Source: Sinonovacula constricta (lineage: Eukaryota > Mollusca > Bivalvia > Cardiida > Solecurtidae). Taken from it: a DNA stretch of 64,000 nucleotides. The notes beneath the pieces were generated by a model. It was not told the DNA's origin, did not search any database, and saw nothing but the letters and a program-made list of their open reading frames with translations. How positions within the stretch are numbered: position 1 is the first letter of the stretch; every line of letters starts with the position of its first letter. The stretch covers positions 17,938,347 through 18,002,346 of the forward strand of contig CM017563.1 in the NCBI GenBank assembly GCA_007844125.1, given 5' to 3'. This document shows, one piece after another, positions 34,081 through 45,136 of this stretch. The position numbers and the translations under genes are program-made.

Positions 34081-35474
34081 TAGCGTAATCTTTAAAAATC
34101 AATGTATATAATTATTTGGGTAGTTTTGCGTTTTCTGAAAAATCTTAAAAACTACCTTACAATAATAGTTTAATTTAAATAAATGGTGTCAATTCGTTAT
34201 TGATATCTGAGACTTCTACTGACATTTTTAAGATGGTTCGGCAAAACAAATGCTGAAAGTATAAACATTTGGTTTCACGGCGTCCACAAATCTTTAGGAA
34301 ATTAGGAATGTGGTAGTTAAATGCTGCCTTAGTGGATAGGTGGGATGTCCCCACATAGCTCAATAACACAGTTGTATATATTTCATCGCATACGGCTCAT
34401 GGTTTTATAAAATAATGACATTCTGTTTCAGCAAGCTTTCAAAGAAACGTCAACTTTGTTTTAATGTTATATATGTTGTAGGAATGAGTACGTCAATGTG
34501 GTTTTCCGAGACCTTTGATATATCAAAAATCCAGATAAGAAATGCTAGCTATTGTTCATAAATGTAATTTCGAGTCGTACCAAATAACACTCACATTACA
34601 CGACACCATAAAAATTACGATTTCGGCTTAGTCTGTAAACACTATAAAAATGTATATAAAGTAACATCATCCAACCAAAATAGACATATAACAGTATTTC
34701 TAATATACAAGCAAATACATGTCGATGCTTGATGTTGATTTCTATTGTTTTACTTAACTCAACTTTACTAGCTTTTCTTAAAAAGAGACAAGAATTTCAG
34801 AATCACCCCAACCTCTGCCCATCACCCCCGTCACCTGCTCCAAACATAAATAAAATATTTTCAGGCTTTCGTCCGGACAACTCTTCAAAAGATAGATTCA
34901 ACATCAGTGAAGATCCCTTATCTTAGCAGCCATCTTTGATGTCAAATTCAGGGGATTTTCAGATGAATTTTATATAATTTATATAAGCGTATATTTTTAT
35001 TTTCTTGTAATTTCTTCATTTGTGGTCTAAAAATTAAAATCTATACACCATTGGAAAGCTCTTAAAATTGATGTCTTTTTAAAAATACAGTATTTTTAAA
35101 ATTGATAAATACAAGAATTAAAGTACAGAAATGAATTTATAGTCTCAAACAAATTGAACACTGTATCTTTTTGGGGTTGAATTTGTTTACCTTTTAAACT
35201 ATCAAAATATAGATTTGATATTTTTTAAAAACTTCATCAAGGCTGTTTTTCAAAGTAAAATAGACTGAAAAATAAAAATACCGTGGTAAGTTTAATACAG
35301 CATATATTTTCAGATTTCGGCCTGCATTAGCTTCTGCCTTCAAAGATGGTTGCCTTAAACTGCCTTATCAGTGCCTATGACATCACATGGAAAATATCTA
35401 TTATTGCTTTAATATACTCTTTAATAGAGCTCATAATACGTTGATATATCAAAAACAAATTGTGTTTAAGTTAT
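34081..35474. other. AT-rich intergenic sequence
   Basis: No gene seen. A Pro-rich frame at 34729-34926 contains AATCACCCCAACC-type text but no other support. Confidence 0.35.
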
Positions 35475-35710
35475 CTTTCGATGAGCGTTTATTGCCGATA
35501 TCCAATACTAAACAGATCTCCAATATTAGAGATGTCATAAATGGTTGTGCTTCAGACCGTTAATTATCTATGTGTGTCTTTTATTGTACACAAATCTCCG
35601 CAAAACAAATAAATAATTCAAAAGAGAATATTTCTATCTGATCCGCACAGTGGCGACCCCAGACGGACAATGAATGGGGTTTGATGCCTGGGAAAGATCA
35701 CAAAGACTCC
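35475..35710 (-). pseudogene. Block D, copy g (partial)
   Basis: Retains the right two thirds of D: TTTATTGCCGATATCC, GAGATGTCATAAAT, CCGTTAATTATC, GCACAGTGGCGACCCCAGAC, GGACAATGAATG. The minus strand reads T-I-Y-D-I-S-N-I-G-D-L-F-S-I-G-Y-R-Q then TAA. Copy h has the same stop (Y-R-E then TAA), so this may be an exon edge or an old shared lesion. The part coding for I-N-G-R-L-R-I-K is missing. Confidence 0.5.
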
Positions 35711-36027
35711 GCCATAATATAAGGCTAAATATGGTGTTTTAATACGTTATTCATTTGGTGTTTATGTGCATAAGAGTTTTCGCGTTTTTTGTTGTTTTTT
35801 GTGTTTTTTTTTGCAATCTGAAAAAAAAAATGTGTTGCTTGTATTTCATCAATTTTATCTAGTTATTAAAGTAGACCTATTTTTCTTCAAATATAAAAGC
35901 ACGTTGCAAAAATACTTAACTTTTATATTTCATTGTCCAAAAATGAAGTTTAGTGGTAAATTTGCAAAATAGGATATATTAGTTTCAAGATAAGGGCTTT
36001 TTTACTTATAATTTTAAGAAGAAAAAA
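35711..36027. other. AT-rich sequence between block D and the GAT/GAA tract
   Basis: Holds poly-T and poly-A runs near 35800-35830; no gene seen. Confidence 0.4.
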
Positions 36028-36137
36028 AGGATGATGATGATGATGAAGAAGAAGAATATGATGATGATGATGAAGAAGAAGAAGTTGATGATGAGGATGA
36101 TGAAGAAGAAGAAGAAGAAGAAGAAGAAGAAGAAGAA

Positions 36138-36185
<48 letters not shown>

Positions 36186-36260
36186 GAAGAAGATGATGAT
36201 GAAGAAGAAGAAGAAGATGATGATGATGATGATGATGATAATGATGAAGAAGAAGAAGTT
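36028..36260 (+). repeat. (GAT)n/(GAA)n trinucleotide tract
   Basis: Alternating blocks of GAT and GAA (for example GAA x12 near 36090-36138 and GAT x15 near 36137-36183). Frames on both strands are homopolymer-like and not genes. The purine-rich strand could form a triplex. Confidence 0.97.
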
Positions 36261-37404
36261 GATGAAACCCCGCATTTGTATTGTTTCAAATAGTCACTTC
36301 TACCACTGAGAGCCGCTTTGATACACATTCTGGTTGCGTTGAAGTCAGCAAATTAAAGGAAGGCCAAACGTAAGAACGTTAGGTAAGACAGTTACCCTAA
36401 ACATATCGAACAGAGCGTCATCTAACGATTCCTAATAGAACACCGAAAGCAGAATAATATATAATTATGCACACAGTTGAACTGCATATATACTTTGTAT
36501 ATATTTTTAGTAATTTTCAAAAGAATTTAAAATTGATAAACTGTTATTCGTTACATTAGACTATTAAATTATTTAAAGACATAAAATCACACACCATTTT
36601 TCTTTCGTTTCACATAAACATTGCGTTTAGAAAAAAAAGTAATAAAAGTTGATATATGATCCGAATAATTGTTATTTCCATGGTTATTCCGGTAACACGT
36701 TTTTACATGCATTAAGCAAAATATTTAACTTTCGATTTATTTTAACTTGCTTAACAAGAAAAGTTCGAATTCCAAAATTAATTTGACATAAACACTGCTG
36801 TGTAGGACTACATGTATTAACCGCATGTTACCGTATATGCATGTAGCTACTTGCCTTGTTATGTAAGGTTAATTAGTCAATAATCTGTAAGAACTCGATG
36901 TCGCGTTTCAATAAGAAAAAAACTCTTTTAGATGTCTTCATGGAATTAATAGGATAACCAAGATACAGGTGAATCAATGTATGAATTAATGATAATTTAA
37001 AATTATAAATACCTAGATGACGAAGAATCGATGAGTAAAGAAACAATTCTAGGTCCTGCTAGCATTCGGGCGTCTTATAGAAGAGTGTATATGCTTTCTT
37101 TTGCAACATGTAAAATGTTTAAAAGAAAGAGTGAAAAATAATTAGACCATCGTTCTAACTACATGTAATATAGAAATACTAAATACATGTAACTACAGGC
37201 ATTGTTTAGTTTTTAAAGTGCATTTTAGGGAGTTTTGCCGTATTGGAGCATTTTTATATATAACATTCCACAACGATACCCACATTGTGTGCGATGTTTA
37301 TATTAAAGTCAGGCCACTGAATGTATCAAGTCCTAATATTATTCACTTAGAGTGCATAAAGAAGAAACCTCTCTCTTGAAGTCACTCGGATTATATCATA
37401 AAAT
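36261..37404. other. AT-rich intergenic sequence
   Basis: No gene or repeat-family match seen. Confidence 0.35.
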
Positions 37405-37720
37405 AAAAGCTGAATGTGCGATTTGAGCTCTTCCTACCTTCCAATCATTGTGTAGGAAAGATTGGCGGAAAGTTGAAAGTTTCGCATTGATTTTCTACCA
37501 CAACCTATCATTATAGTTCGTGGGAAACAGGTTTAATGGTACCCTTTTAAGCTGCGAGATTTTCTGCACAAAAACGTCTATGCTCCAGTTTTTCTTCGCT
37601 TTGTTTTTGAAATTTGCTTGTTTTTGGACAGTGGTACGAGAAAGAAATGTGCAAAATGTTTTCTTTCGATTGTACAATGTATGTCAATTTCCAACAAGTA
37701 ATAATTTATTTTAAATGTTT
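37405..37720 (+). repeat. Block E, copy 2
   Basis: GAATGTGCGATTTGAG, AAGATTGGCGGAAAGTTGAAAGTTT, ACAACCTATCATTA, GGGAAACAGGTTTAATG, GCGAGATTTTCTGCAC, TTTTTGGACAGTGGTACG. Its middle (GGCGGA-AGTT-AAAGTTT) is closer to copy 3 than to copy 1. Confidence 0.65.
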
Positions 37721-38457
37721 GTATAGAAAGTTAAATGTCGGAGATGTTTTGCATCTGCCAGGTCCTAACGTTCTTTTCCGAGACCGAAAAGATCCGATCA
37801 GCATTCGTATTTTTACGTCAGTATAATTGGCCTTCGAACGTTACCCAATGTTTTCAGGTGTAAACGAACGACAACTCTCACCAGCTGATTGATAGTCTTG
37901 TCGAGAAACTAGTTTATGATTTTATTTAATACATTTTTGGTTTCTACCATGTATTAAATGTGTACTAAACAACGCACAAAATTCATAAATAAAAGCTATA
38001 CATGGTCTGCTTAATTTGCTAATTTCTGTTGACATAGTGTTTACATTGTAATTTTTTTTTACTGCTAATCCGACATTTTTACTGCCGATAAATATCCATA
38101 TAAGATCCACGAAGGCGATGAAAACAAAAACAAAAGTTATGAAACTATTTTTATTCTGTACGAAACGTTCATATTCTGGCCTTTAATTATGAGTGTTTTG
38201 TCCATTTTTACTAACGCTCTATAATCAGACGCATAAGTCAATTGAGCCAACGTTGACCTTAATAATTTTTTCCTTATCTATTAAACGTCTATGTCCGGTC
38301 CTCGTTTTAGTGTATTGTTCTTTACTCATATTGTTGTTCATGCAGTTGCTAATGTAAGTGACAGTTGCAAGCTTACTAAGCTTTTCATTTTATGTTTGTC
38401 TTTCATTGTTGTTATTTTAAAGCTTATTTCCTGTTTTCTGTTTCCTTTTCTAATTAC
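37721..38457. other. Intergenic sequence with a faint continuation of block E
   Basis: TTCATGCAGTTGCTAATG...TTTGTCTTTCATTG (38338-38406) parallels TTATGCAGTTAATG...TTTGTCATCG after copy 3 (44075-44130). No gene seen. Confidence 0.35.
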
Positions 38458-38662
38458 GAAGAGGTAGACTGGACCTGGTAGAGAAATCGGTAGAGCGTCG
38501 GCTCTAAGAACGGAAGGCCCCAGGCCGCGACATACCAAAATCGCCAGGTGTTCACGGCATGCTATTCACAGTGAAGGAAGTACTATATCTACTTCAAGTG
38601 GACACCATCTCCAGATAACTGAAATACGGTTGGTGGGACGATAAACCCAACAAACGAAAAGA
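38458..38662 (+). mobile_element. tRNA-derived SINE, family Y, copy 1 (internally deleted)
   Basis: Head GAAATCGGTAGAGCGTCGGCTC gives a degraded A-box. Then GGCCGCGACATACCAAA jumps directly to CGCCAGGTGTTCACGGCATG and the tail AAGTGGACACCATCTCCAGATAACTGAAATA with CGATAAACCCAACAAACGA. Compared with the reverse copy at 50.53-50.82 kb, about 80-90 bp of the middle are missing. It abuts an X SINE of opposite orientation, tail to tail. Confidence 0.8.
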
Positions 38663-38945
38663 GATTGAGGTTTGCCGGCATTTTTGCCGATACTGTACAG
38701 CGACATTTATATTATTATAGCACAGGGGAACTTATGAGGTGCCCAGGTACTAAACCCGGCCGGTCCATTATACTGACACCGACGAGTCAGGCGTAATTCT
38801 TTCCTCTAAGCCCCGAGCGTTAGGAGGGAAGCCACTACTACCATCTTAAAAGTCTTTGGTTTGACCCGGCCGAGGTTTGAACCCACAAGCTACCGATCCG
38901 CAAGCCGACGCTCTACCACCTGAGCTATTTCGGCCGGTCACAACC
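38663..38945 (-). mobile_element. tRNA-derived SINE, family X, copy 3 (most complete)
   Basis: On the minus strand the head begins TGACCGGCCGAAATAGCTCA, with A-box TAGCTCAGGTGGTAGAG and B-box GGTTCAAACCTC at tRNA-like spacing. The full X body and the tail ending GCCGGCAAACCTC follow. This is the reference copy for the family in this window. Confidence 0.9.
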
Positions 38946-39117
38946 GAAGAGGTTGTATTATGTACGTGTTTAAGTTGTTATGTAAGCATGTGTGTTACTG
39001 GTATTTATATAAGTAATGCAGGTTGTGCCAGTTAGAAATATGCTTGTTTCAGAATGTGGTTTTGGTTCCGGCGATCGGTGACCACTATGTGCCGGTGTTG
39101 TTTGTTCGCCATTTGTT
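38946..39117. other. Short intergenic stretch
   Basis: Nothing recognised. Confidence 0.4.
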
Positions 39118-39262
39118 GCTGCGCAATCGGAAATCAATCTCTTTCATGAAGATGCGAAAAATAGCGGTACAAAGGATATAAAAATCACAACGGCGGTTTT
39201 CAGGATGATCTTTAACTGACTAGGCGCCAAAGACCGTTCAAGTTCTCAGACCATAGTTAATA
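39118..39262 (+). repeat. Block F, copy 1
   Basis: Matches 53222-53375: ATCGGAAATCAATCTCT, GAGGAGACGCGAA-like text, GATATAAAAATCA, TTAACTGACTAGGCGCCAAAG. In both places it follows a block E, by 1.5-1.7 kb, so it probably belongs to the tandem unit or to an insert duplicated with it. Confidence 0.55.
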
Positions 39263-39759
39263 TAACACTTATATATAACTTATATGCATATACATGCAAC
39301 GTCTTTACGATTTTTTGAGATCTAAAGAGATTTGCAGCAAAGCAAGATTGGATTTGAGTTTAACCTAGTTTAAGCAACCGCGTCGGCAAATTTGTCGATT
39401 TTATATTTTAAGGAGTTATATTTTCGTAATCAATCAGTTCACGGTAACATAAATGCTTATAAATTACAATGTACGAAACTACATTGGCTCTGTTTAGAAG
39501 TTGTAATGCTTGTACAAACATAACGTGTAATTTCAAATCATACAAAAACAAACAAAAAAAACAACAACAAAAAACTGTCCATTACATGTTTTGTCGACAC
39601 TTAAATTAAACAACTTGTTTCTTGTTTATGTTTTGTGGATGAGTTTACATCTGACAATTTTAACAAATAGTGCTATTCTTGGACTTAACATGTATTTGTA
39701 GTTTGCAAATTTTCTTTGATATTTATCTTGGACACTGGTTAAATTGAAACTGAAGTAAA
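39263..39759. other. AT-rich intergenic sequence
   Basis: GTTTAAGCAACCGCGTCGGC near 39368 faintly recalls the A/B core but is too short to annotate. ATTACATGTTTTGTCGACAC at 39582 is shared with the region before C copy 3. Confidence 0.35.
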
Positions 39760-40020
39760 CATTATTAATTGGATCCTATCCCCTTGTAGGTGCGGTCCTT
39801 TTGTTACCTGATTGTATAACGTCCATCTGAAATATTATATCGCTATTTCTGCCAGGAGGGAAATCTGTTCCGTCTAATTGATGTGCGTTCATAAACGGAG
39901 GATATGCTCATACAAGAGATTGAGAAGGCTCAAGGTTTCTTTAAGTTCAATAGTTTCAATTGATGTCTGTATACTCACAGATTCTTCGGATAATTTGACG
40001 AATTATCCATCAACGTCAAT
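39760..40020 (+). repeat. Block C, copy 4
   Basis: GGTGCGGTCCTTTTGTTAC, ATATTATATCGC, GGAGGGAAATCTGTTCCGTCT, TTCATAAACGGAGGAT, GCTCATACA align in order with the other C copies. The TTCCGTGAG...CGGAAC section is rearranged. No frame is maintained. Confidence 0.55.
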
Positions 40021-40054
40021 CCTTAGAAGTGTTTCATAGAAACAAAAGAAAATA

Positions 40055-40212
40055 GGGACTTGGGATTTGCCGGCATTTTTGTCGATACTATGCAGCGACA
40101 TTTCTATCATTCTAGCACAGGGGCACTTATGATGTGCCCAGGGACTGAATCCGGCAAATCCATTATACTGACACCGACGAGTCAAGCGTAATGCTTTCCC
40201 CTTAGCCCCGAG
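40055..40212 (-). mobile_element. SINE family X, copy 4 (5' half missing)
   Basis: Minus-strand body from CTCGGGGCTAAGGGGAAAGC to the tail (TGTCGCTGCATAGTATCGAC, TGCCGGCAAATCCC). The tRNA head is absent: sequence changes to a family A element right after GCCCCGAGC, so the two elements abut and one may have interrupted the other. Confidence 0.8.
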
Positions 40213-40735
40213 CAAAAGAAAATATGAAAGGGCCTTATGAGTGTTGCAACATATATTTCAATTTGAAAAAGCCACATGACAATGGTAGGGCATGGCAGTT
40301 AAATGATGAAGTAACAAGACAACTTCTAAGAGATATTTGATAAAATATAGGATGCCCGTCAGTTACGGCCTTGGAAGGGTCAGTCGGCATACAAGTTGGT
40401 TTTGTAGTGCTCTATCCGTGCACGTCATGAAGGGTTTATCAAATGACTGCAGTGCAAACACGGATCTATTTGAAACATAAATGTCCACTGGAGACGTATT
40501 GGAGTTAAAATATGACGTCATTAAATGGTAGTGACATAGAGAAAAGTAATATTTTACACACATTCTTGATAGTTACAGAAATTAAATATCTGAATCAAGG
40601 ACAAAATAATCAGAGCAAAATGCTTGTAGCATTCTGTTCATACACAGAGGAAATTGAAGTACCAAAGTCAAGTATACGTCGAAGAAGAATGCACATTACT
40701 ATCCTGTCAGTGCGAATCAAATGACAACTTAGATT
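40213..40735 (+). mobile_element. Repeat family A, copy 6
   Basis: AAAATATGAAAGGGCCTTATGAGTGTTGCAACATAT, then a diverged 5' arm, GTCAGTTACGGCCTTGGAAGGGTCAGTCGGC, CTCTATCCGTGCAC and the long A arm (AATATGACGTCATT, AATCAAGGACAAAATAATCAGAGC). One hairpin arm is lost. Lies between C copy 4 and D copy h. Confidence 0.75.
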
Positions 40736-40984
40736 AAATGCACAGAGTGGTCAAATAAGCAGGAAACTAAGTTCTTCAAGACTGGAAAATTGACTTCTCC
40801 TGAATCCTATTTACATTAGAAAGGCTTAAAATCAATAATTGTTTATTAAATATGCTAGACTTATGTCCGATTACATGGACTTCATCCACAGCTCTTCAAA
40901 AATAATAATGCAAGTTCAGTGTGCTGACATCGTAATAAATGATTATTAAATGCATAAATCAAACCAGAACAAAAACGATGTCTT

Positions 40985-41425
40985 TGACATGCAAGCAGTT
41001 AAATATCCCTGCAGTTGAGATTTCACTATATCTCTTAATAACAATCTACTTTATCCCCGAACTATCGAAATGTTCGTACGTATTATAGCTTTCACTTGGC
41101 TATCGTACGATAATTGTCAGTATTGTCTCTTTGACAGAGCCTTTAATGCGCAAACCACCATTTATCAGAAAGAAGCTGTTTTTAAAACAACTTCTGCCAC
41201 GTATTTATTCCCGATACCACACTGTGTACAGATTCCCAGTATTGGAGATGTCATAAATACGTCTGCCTCGTTCTGACCATGAAAGCAATTTGTCGTTTAT
41301 TGTACGCAAAACAGATGAATAATTCAAAGGATATACTTCAAATTTGATATTCACAATGACAGCTCCAGACGGACGATAAATGGTGTTGATATTGACAGAA
41401 CCTAGAACCTAGAAAGAATCATAAC
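40985..41425 (-). pseudogene. Block D, copy h (degenerate)
   Basis: Begins with TGACATGCAAGCAG and follows copy e closely. The minus strand reads R-I-Y-D-I-S-N-T-G-N-L-Y-T-V-W-Y-R-E-stop, then F-F-L-I-N-G-G-L-R-I-K-G-S-V-K-E-T-I-L-T, I-I-V-R-stop, and Y-N-T-Y-E-H-F. Two in-frame stops, one shared with copy g. The plus strand also has a 68-codon frame here, alignable to one in copy e. The minus frame is preferred because it extends to the more distant copies b, d and f. Confidence 0.55.
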
Positions 41426-42004
41426 GAGCCAGCCTTTTTTAATGACCTGTTTATCAAGTTACTTCGTCACCGTCTATATAACAATTCCGATTTCACTTTT
41501 TGCAAACAAAAGAAAGAAGTACAAACAAACAAAAAACTACTAAAATATAGTCCTTTATTAATATAATATTTGGATCGTTCAGATAAAATAAGTCGGAAAG
41601 TATACATTAACACAAAATATAACTTACGACCCGTCTAAGTACCATTAATATAAATTGGTACATGTATATCAATTAGAGCCACTTTTGGTAAACATAAAAC
41701 CCATGTTGCAAACTAGCCAAAAAACTCATCTTGCCAAAACCTGTTTACCTTAACATAATTAAAGATTAAAGAAGATTTATTTTATAAGACTTGCCGTAAA
41801 ATGTTACCAGTCAGTTACAAAAAGGAAATGTAGTAATTTACCATTAAACCTAATACGGTTCCGATCCTGATAAGTTTCTGTATTAGTGTGTCTTTAATGC
41901 GACAATAATGTCGAATATTGGTGTCATATGCATTGTCGAGGAGGTTAGTTTACCTTAGGAAAAAAAAACATTCAAAGTTATTTGAAATGGAAGTAGTAGA
42001 TAAA
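41426..42004. other. AT-rich intergenic sequence
   Basis: No gene seen; TCGTTCAGATAA is shared with 30097-30110. Confidence 0.35.
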
Positions 42005-42330
42005 TAAGAAAATGTCATCACATTTATACAGATATTTAAACTTAATCTACCTTTAGACAAAGGCAAACAGGGTAAATGTAAATGTGACAAAAGCCAAAAA
42101 CACAGAGACAAGACATAACACACAAAAGAAAACCACCAATTACCGCCATGGAACGGTCAGTCGTAAAAAGTACCGACTGGGGTGCTTAAGCCTGGTTTGT
42201 GGAGCGCTCCAACCTCGCACTTCCTGACGGTTTTTTTCTATCAAACAAACAGTGTAAGTAAAAATATCCCGTCAATGTGAAACAACTAACTGTAAGCACC
42301 TGCATCGGGAGTTGAAAAAGATGCGTGTGC
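42005..42330 (+). mobile_element. Repeat family B, copy 4 (both arms)
   Basis: Left arm CAGATATTTAAACTTAATCTACC, CAAAGGCAAACAGGGTAAATG and AGAGACAAGACATAACAC. Core CAATTACCGCCATGGAACGG with hairpin CAGTCG...CGACTG. Right arm GGTTTGTGGAGCGCTCCAAC, CCTGACGG and GCACCTGCATCGGG. Longest plus-strand B copy in the window. Confidence 0.85.
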
Positions 42331-43759
42331 AAGATTGTCAGACAAAAGGGTGATTTTTTGTTGCGGTGCGTATATGACATTTCTTCTAATGTGAGGAGAT
42401 GAAATATCCCATAGGACTGCGAATGCGTCGGCAAGTTTAAAAACTTCAACAGTGACTTTAGAAAGCTTCGCAGAAAAAATTACTCGAGTGCCTAAACAGA
42501 TTAGGAAAAATCCCCGAAAAGAACACGGAAAAGTCAATAACTAACTATCCCAACGTACCGTGTTCAGATGTTTGTAAGTTTTAGGTATGTTGAGTGTACA
42601 ATATGCAATTATTCACGAAATAAATGCTCCAGAGAATTTCATGTAATAAAGTAATAACATCAGAATCCATGCATTTTCATTTTATTTATTTTTTACAAAA
42701 TATGTCGAGAAAGAAATAAAAGTTGAAATTATTTTCAGATTATTATCACCTTTAATGGACATGTTGGTAGCATGCCAAAATACATTTTACATGTTTGAGA
42801 GAAAATCTTATTTTAAACATACGAAAACTAAGTTTTATTTCATTGATTATAAATTGAAGATATTACTTATCTGGGAAGGAAACCAGTGACATGTCTTCAC
42901 TTGAACTGGTTTTAACACGAGCAATTTATAAAATAAGTATAGAAGTATAAATGAAATAAGTATATAGCCCGCAATGGTATTATATTGGCATGACTTCACC
43001 TTTGGCTATTGCCAGAAAGGCTACAAACGTACAACCTTTAAAGTAGCGACGACACTTTTGAAGATATTTGTTTTCAGTGTTAGATTGAGGAATTATCAGC
43101 ATAAACACAATCTTATTAATGTATTCAAATTTAAAAACCGGAAATGTAAAAAAACTTAGATGATAAAGAGAACGTAGATTAGAATAATTAATATAGTGAA
43201 ACCTCTCCACAACAACATTTGGCGGAGGCTCAGAGAACTGTTGCTGCTGAGGGGTGTTGTTGTGCTGAGGTCATGGCCGATGCCAATTTACAATATCCTA
43301 TATAAAACATTATTTAACTTCAACATTACTTCATCGATGTTATTGCTTAGAGTTTGTTGTTGCTCGGAGGTGCCGTTTGGATAGGTTTTAATGTATATCT
43401 ATTCTGTTTACATCAAATTACTGCGCAAAACAAATACACATGAGTTTGCATTTAACAATACGTCAAATTTGTAAAAGACTGCATAACAATTGAAACACTT
43501 GTTAAAAATTTACATAACGAACAAAAAGCCAAATACCTCTTATAGGCACGTTTATAAATGAGTGCATTTTGGACTTGTCATATTTGAATACTTTAGTACA
43601 GAAAGTATTATAATCAACGAATTTTCTCACAATAAAGTATGCAGTCATCGTAATAAATACAGGCGGTAAAAATGGTGCTTGTCTTTACATTATTCACTAA
43701 GAATGTACAATAAAAAATGTCTTCAGCACAAAAACAGGAGAAGATCATGAAATCAAATT
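42331..43759. other. AT-rich intergenic sequence
   Basis: Short frames at 42974-43384 lack support. GGTGTTGTTGTGCTGAGG and TTGTTGTTGCTCGGAGG near 43250-43372 are two imperfect copies of a short GTT-rich text. No gene seen. Confidence 0.35.
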
Positions 43760-44150
43760 ACTGAATGTCCGGTTTGGGATCCGCATAAAATCCAGTTATT
43801 GAGTACTTTCATCAAGTTTCTGCACCTAAGACTGGCGGAGAGTTAAAAGTTTTACATTGATTTTTCCTCAATAACCTGTCATTACTGTAAGCGGGGAACA
43901 GGTTTAATAACGCCTTTCTAGCCGTAAGACTTTTCAACACGAAACGTGTTTGCTCTACTTGTCTTTCTGTTCGTTATTTAACATTTGTTGCCATTTGGAC
44001 AGTGGTATGTTTTTGTAAAGACCATTGACGTAACAATTTTTGTCTGGTGTGTATTCGTTTGCGTTCTAGTTGCTTATGCAGTTAATGTTGTGGGCAGCCT
44101 TGCAACATGGCCTCGTTTTTGTTTGTCATCGTTTTTCTTTCTAAACCTCC
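43760..44150 (+). repeat. Block E, copy 3
   Basis: ATGTCCGGTTTGGGATCC, TTGAGTACTTTCATCAAG, GACTGGCGGAGAGTTAAAAG, AATAACCTGTCATTACTG, GGGGAACAGGTTTAATAACGCC, CAACACGAAACG, TTTGGACAGTGGTATGT, TGTAAAGACCATTGACG. Continues past the donor-like site in parallel with copy 1, so intron-like sequence is conserved too, or the block is not exonic. Confidence 0.65.
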
Positions 44151-44204
44151 TTATTCTTAAATGAGGACAGTTTTCTTGGCTAATATAATTTTAACCGGTT
44201 ATGT

Positions 44205-44685
44205 ACAATAGATTACAGGTTAGTAGGTTCTATAGAGTTCAAAGTAGGTTCTATATATTAAAAGATGGGTTCTATAGATAACACAGTAGGTTCTATAGAT
44301 TACAAAGTAGGTTCTATAAATTAAAAAATAGGTTCTATATATTTCAAAGTGTATTTTCTATGGATTAAAAAGTAGGTTCTTCATATTACAAAGTAGGTTC
44401 TATAGATTACAAAGTAAGTTCTATAGATTTTAAGGTAGGTTTAATAGACTACAAAGAAGACTTTATAAATTTCAAAGTAGGTTCTATAGATAACACAATA
44501 GGTTCTATAGATTAAAAGATAGGTTCTATAGCTTACAAGGTAGGTTCTATATACTACAAAGTAGGTTCTATAGGCTACAAAGAAGATTCTATAGATTGCA
44601 AGGAAGGTTCTGCATATTACAAGATAGGCTTTATATATTACAAAGTAGGTTCTATAGGTTACAAAATAGGTTCTACAATTATAAC
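44205..44685 (+). repeat. 21-bp minisatellite, about 22 units
   Basis: Consensus unit TAGGTTCTATAGATTACAAAG, with variants (TATATATTAC, TAAATTTC and similar). The 21-bp spacing of GGTTCTATA is steady through the array. An inverted piece lies at 45031-45136. Confidence 0.95.
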
Positions 44686-45030
44686 GCCTTGATAAGGTGT
44701 TTTAAGACTATATTTTCGTAAACAATACACTTTTTACAAAAAAGAAGAACTAATTGCCAAAAAACAAGCAATCATCTAAGAATGAAGCAAAGAATGAAGC
44801 AAAGACATAAACTCAAAACTGTTATTGTAATGCATATATCTGATACCTAAGGCACTCAAGACAACTTGAAAGTTTGTTAAAACTTAGAGAGGATTTGTTA
44901 ATGAAAAGCCAGGTAAAAAATCACGTGGAAAAGCACGCAAAGAAATCAAAACACTATCACACTATCACAAACTCTACCACTCCCCTGATTATCCGCAACA
45001 ACGGAAATCAAGACAGCAAAAACAATAACA
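44686..45030. other. Spacer between inverted minisatellite arrays
   Basis: Contains GAATGAAGCAAA twice and ACACTATCAC twice; no gene seen. Confidence 0.5.
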
Positions 45031-45136
45031 CTACCTCGTAATCTACAGTACCTACTTTGTGATCTATAGAACCTGTCTTGTAATCGGTAGAACCTACCTT
45101 GTAGTCTATAGAACCTACTTTGTAATCTATAGAACG
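45031..45136 (-). repeat. 21-bp minisatellite, inverted, five units
   Basis: CTATAGAACCTACTTTGTAAT and variants are the reverse complement of the 44.2 kb unit. Five copies at 21-bp spacing. The two arrays are about 345 bp apart and can pair with each other. Confidence 0.93.

Noticed and set aside
36006..36328. Open frames of 89-104 codons (poly-Ser, Met/Lys, Ile/Phe)
   Set aside because: All arise from the GAT/GAA tract.
38868..38936. tRNA gene on the minus strand
   Set aside because: It has A and B boxes, but it is the head of an X SINE with an attached body, lacks a consistent anticodon arm and acceptor stem, and has related copies in the window.
39340..39420. Possible A/B core remnant (GTTTAAGCAACCGCGTCGGC)
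   Set aside because: About 35 bp of loose similarity with no arms.
42186..42537. Two minus-strand frames of 83-87 codons
   Set aside because: They cover the B element and its flank; the same B sequence has stops in other copies.
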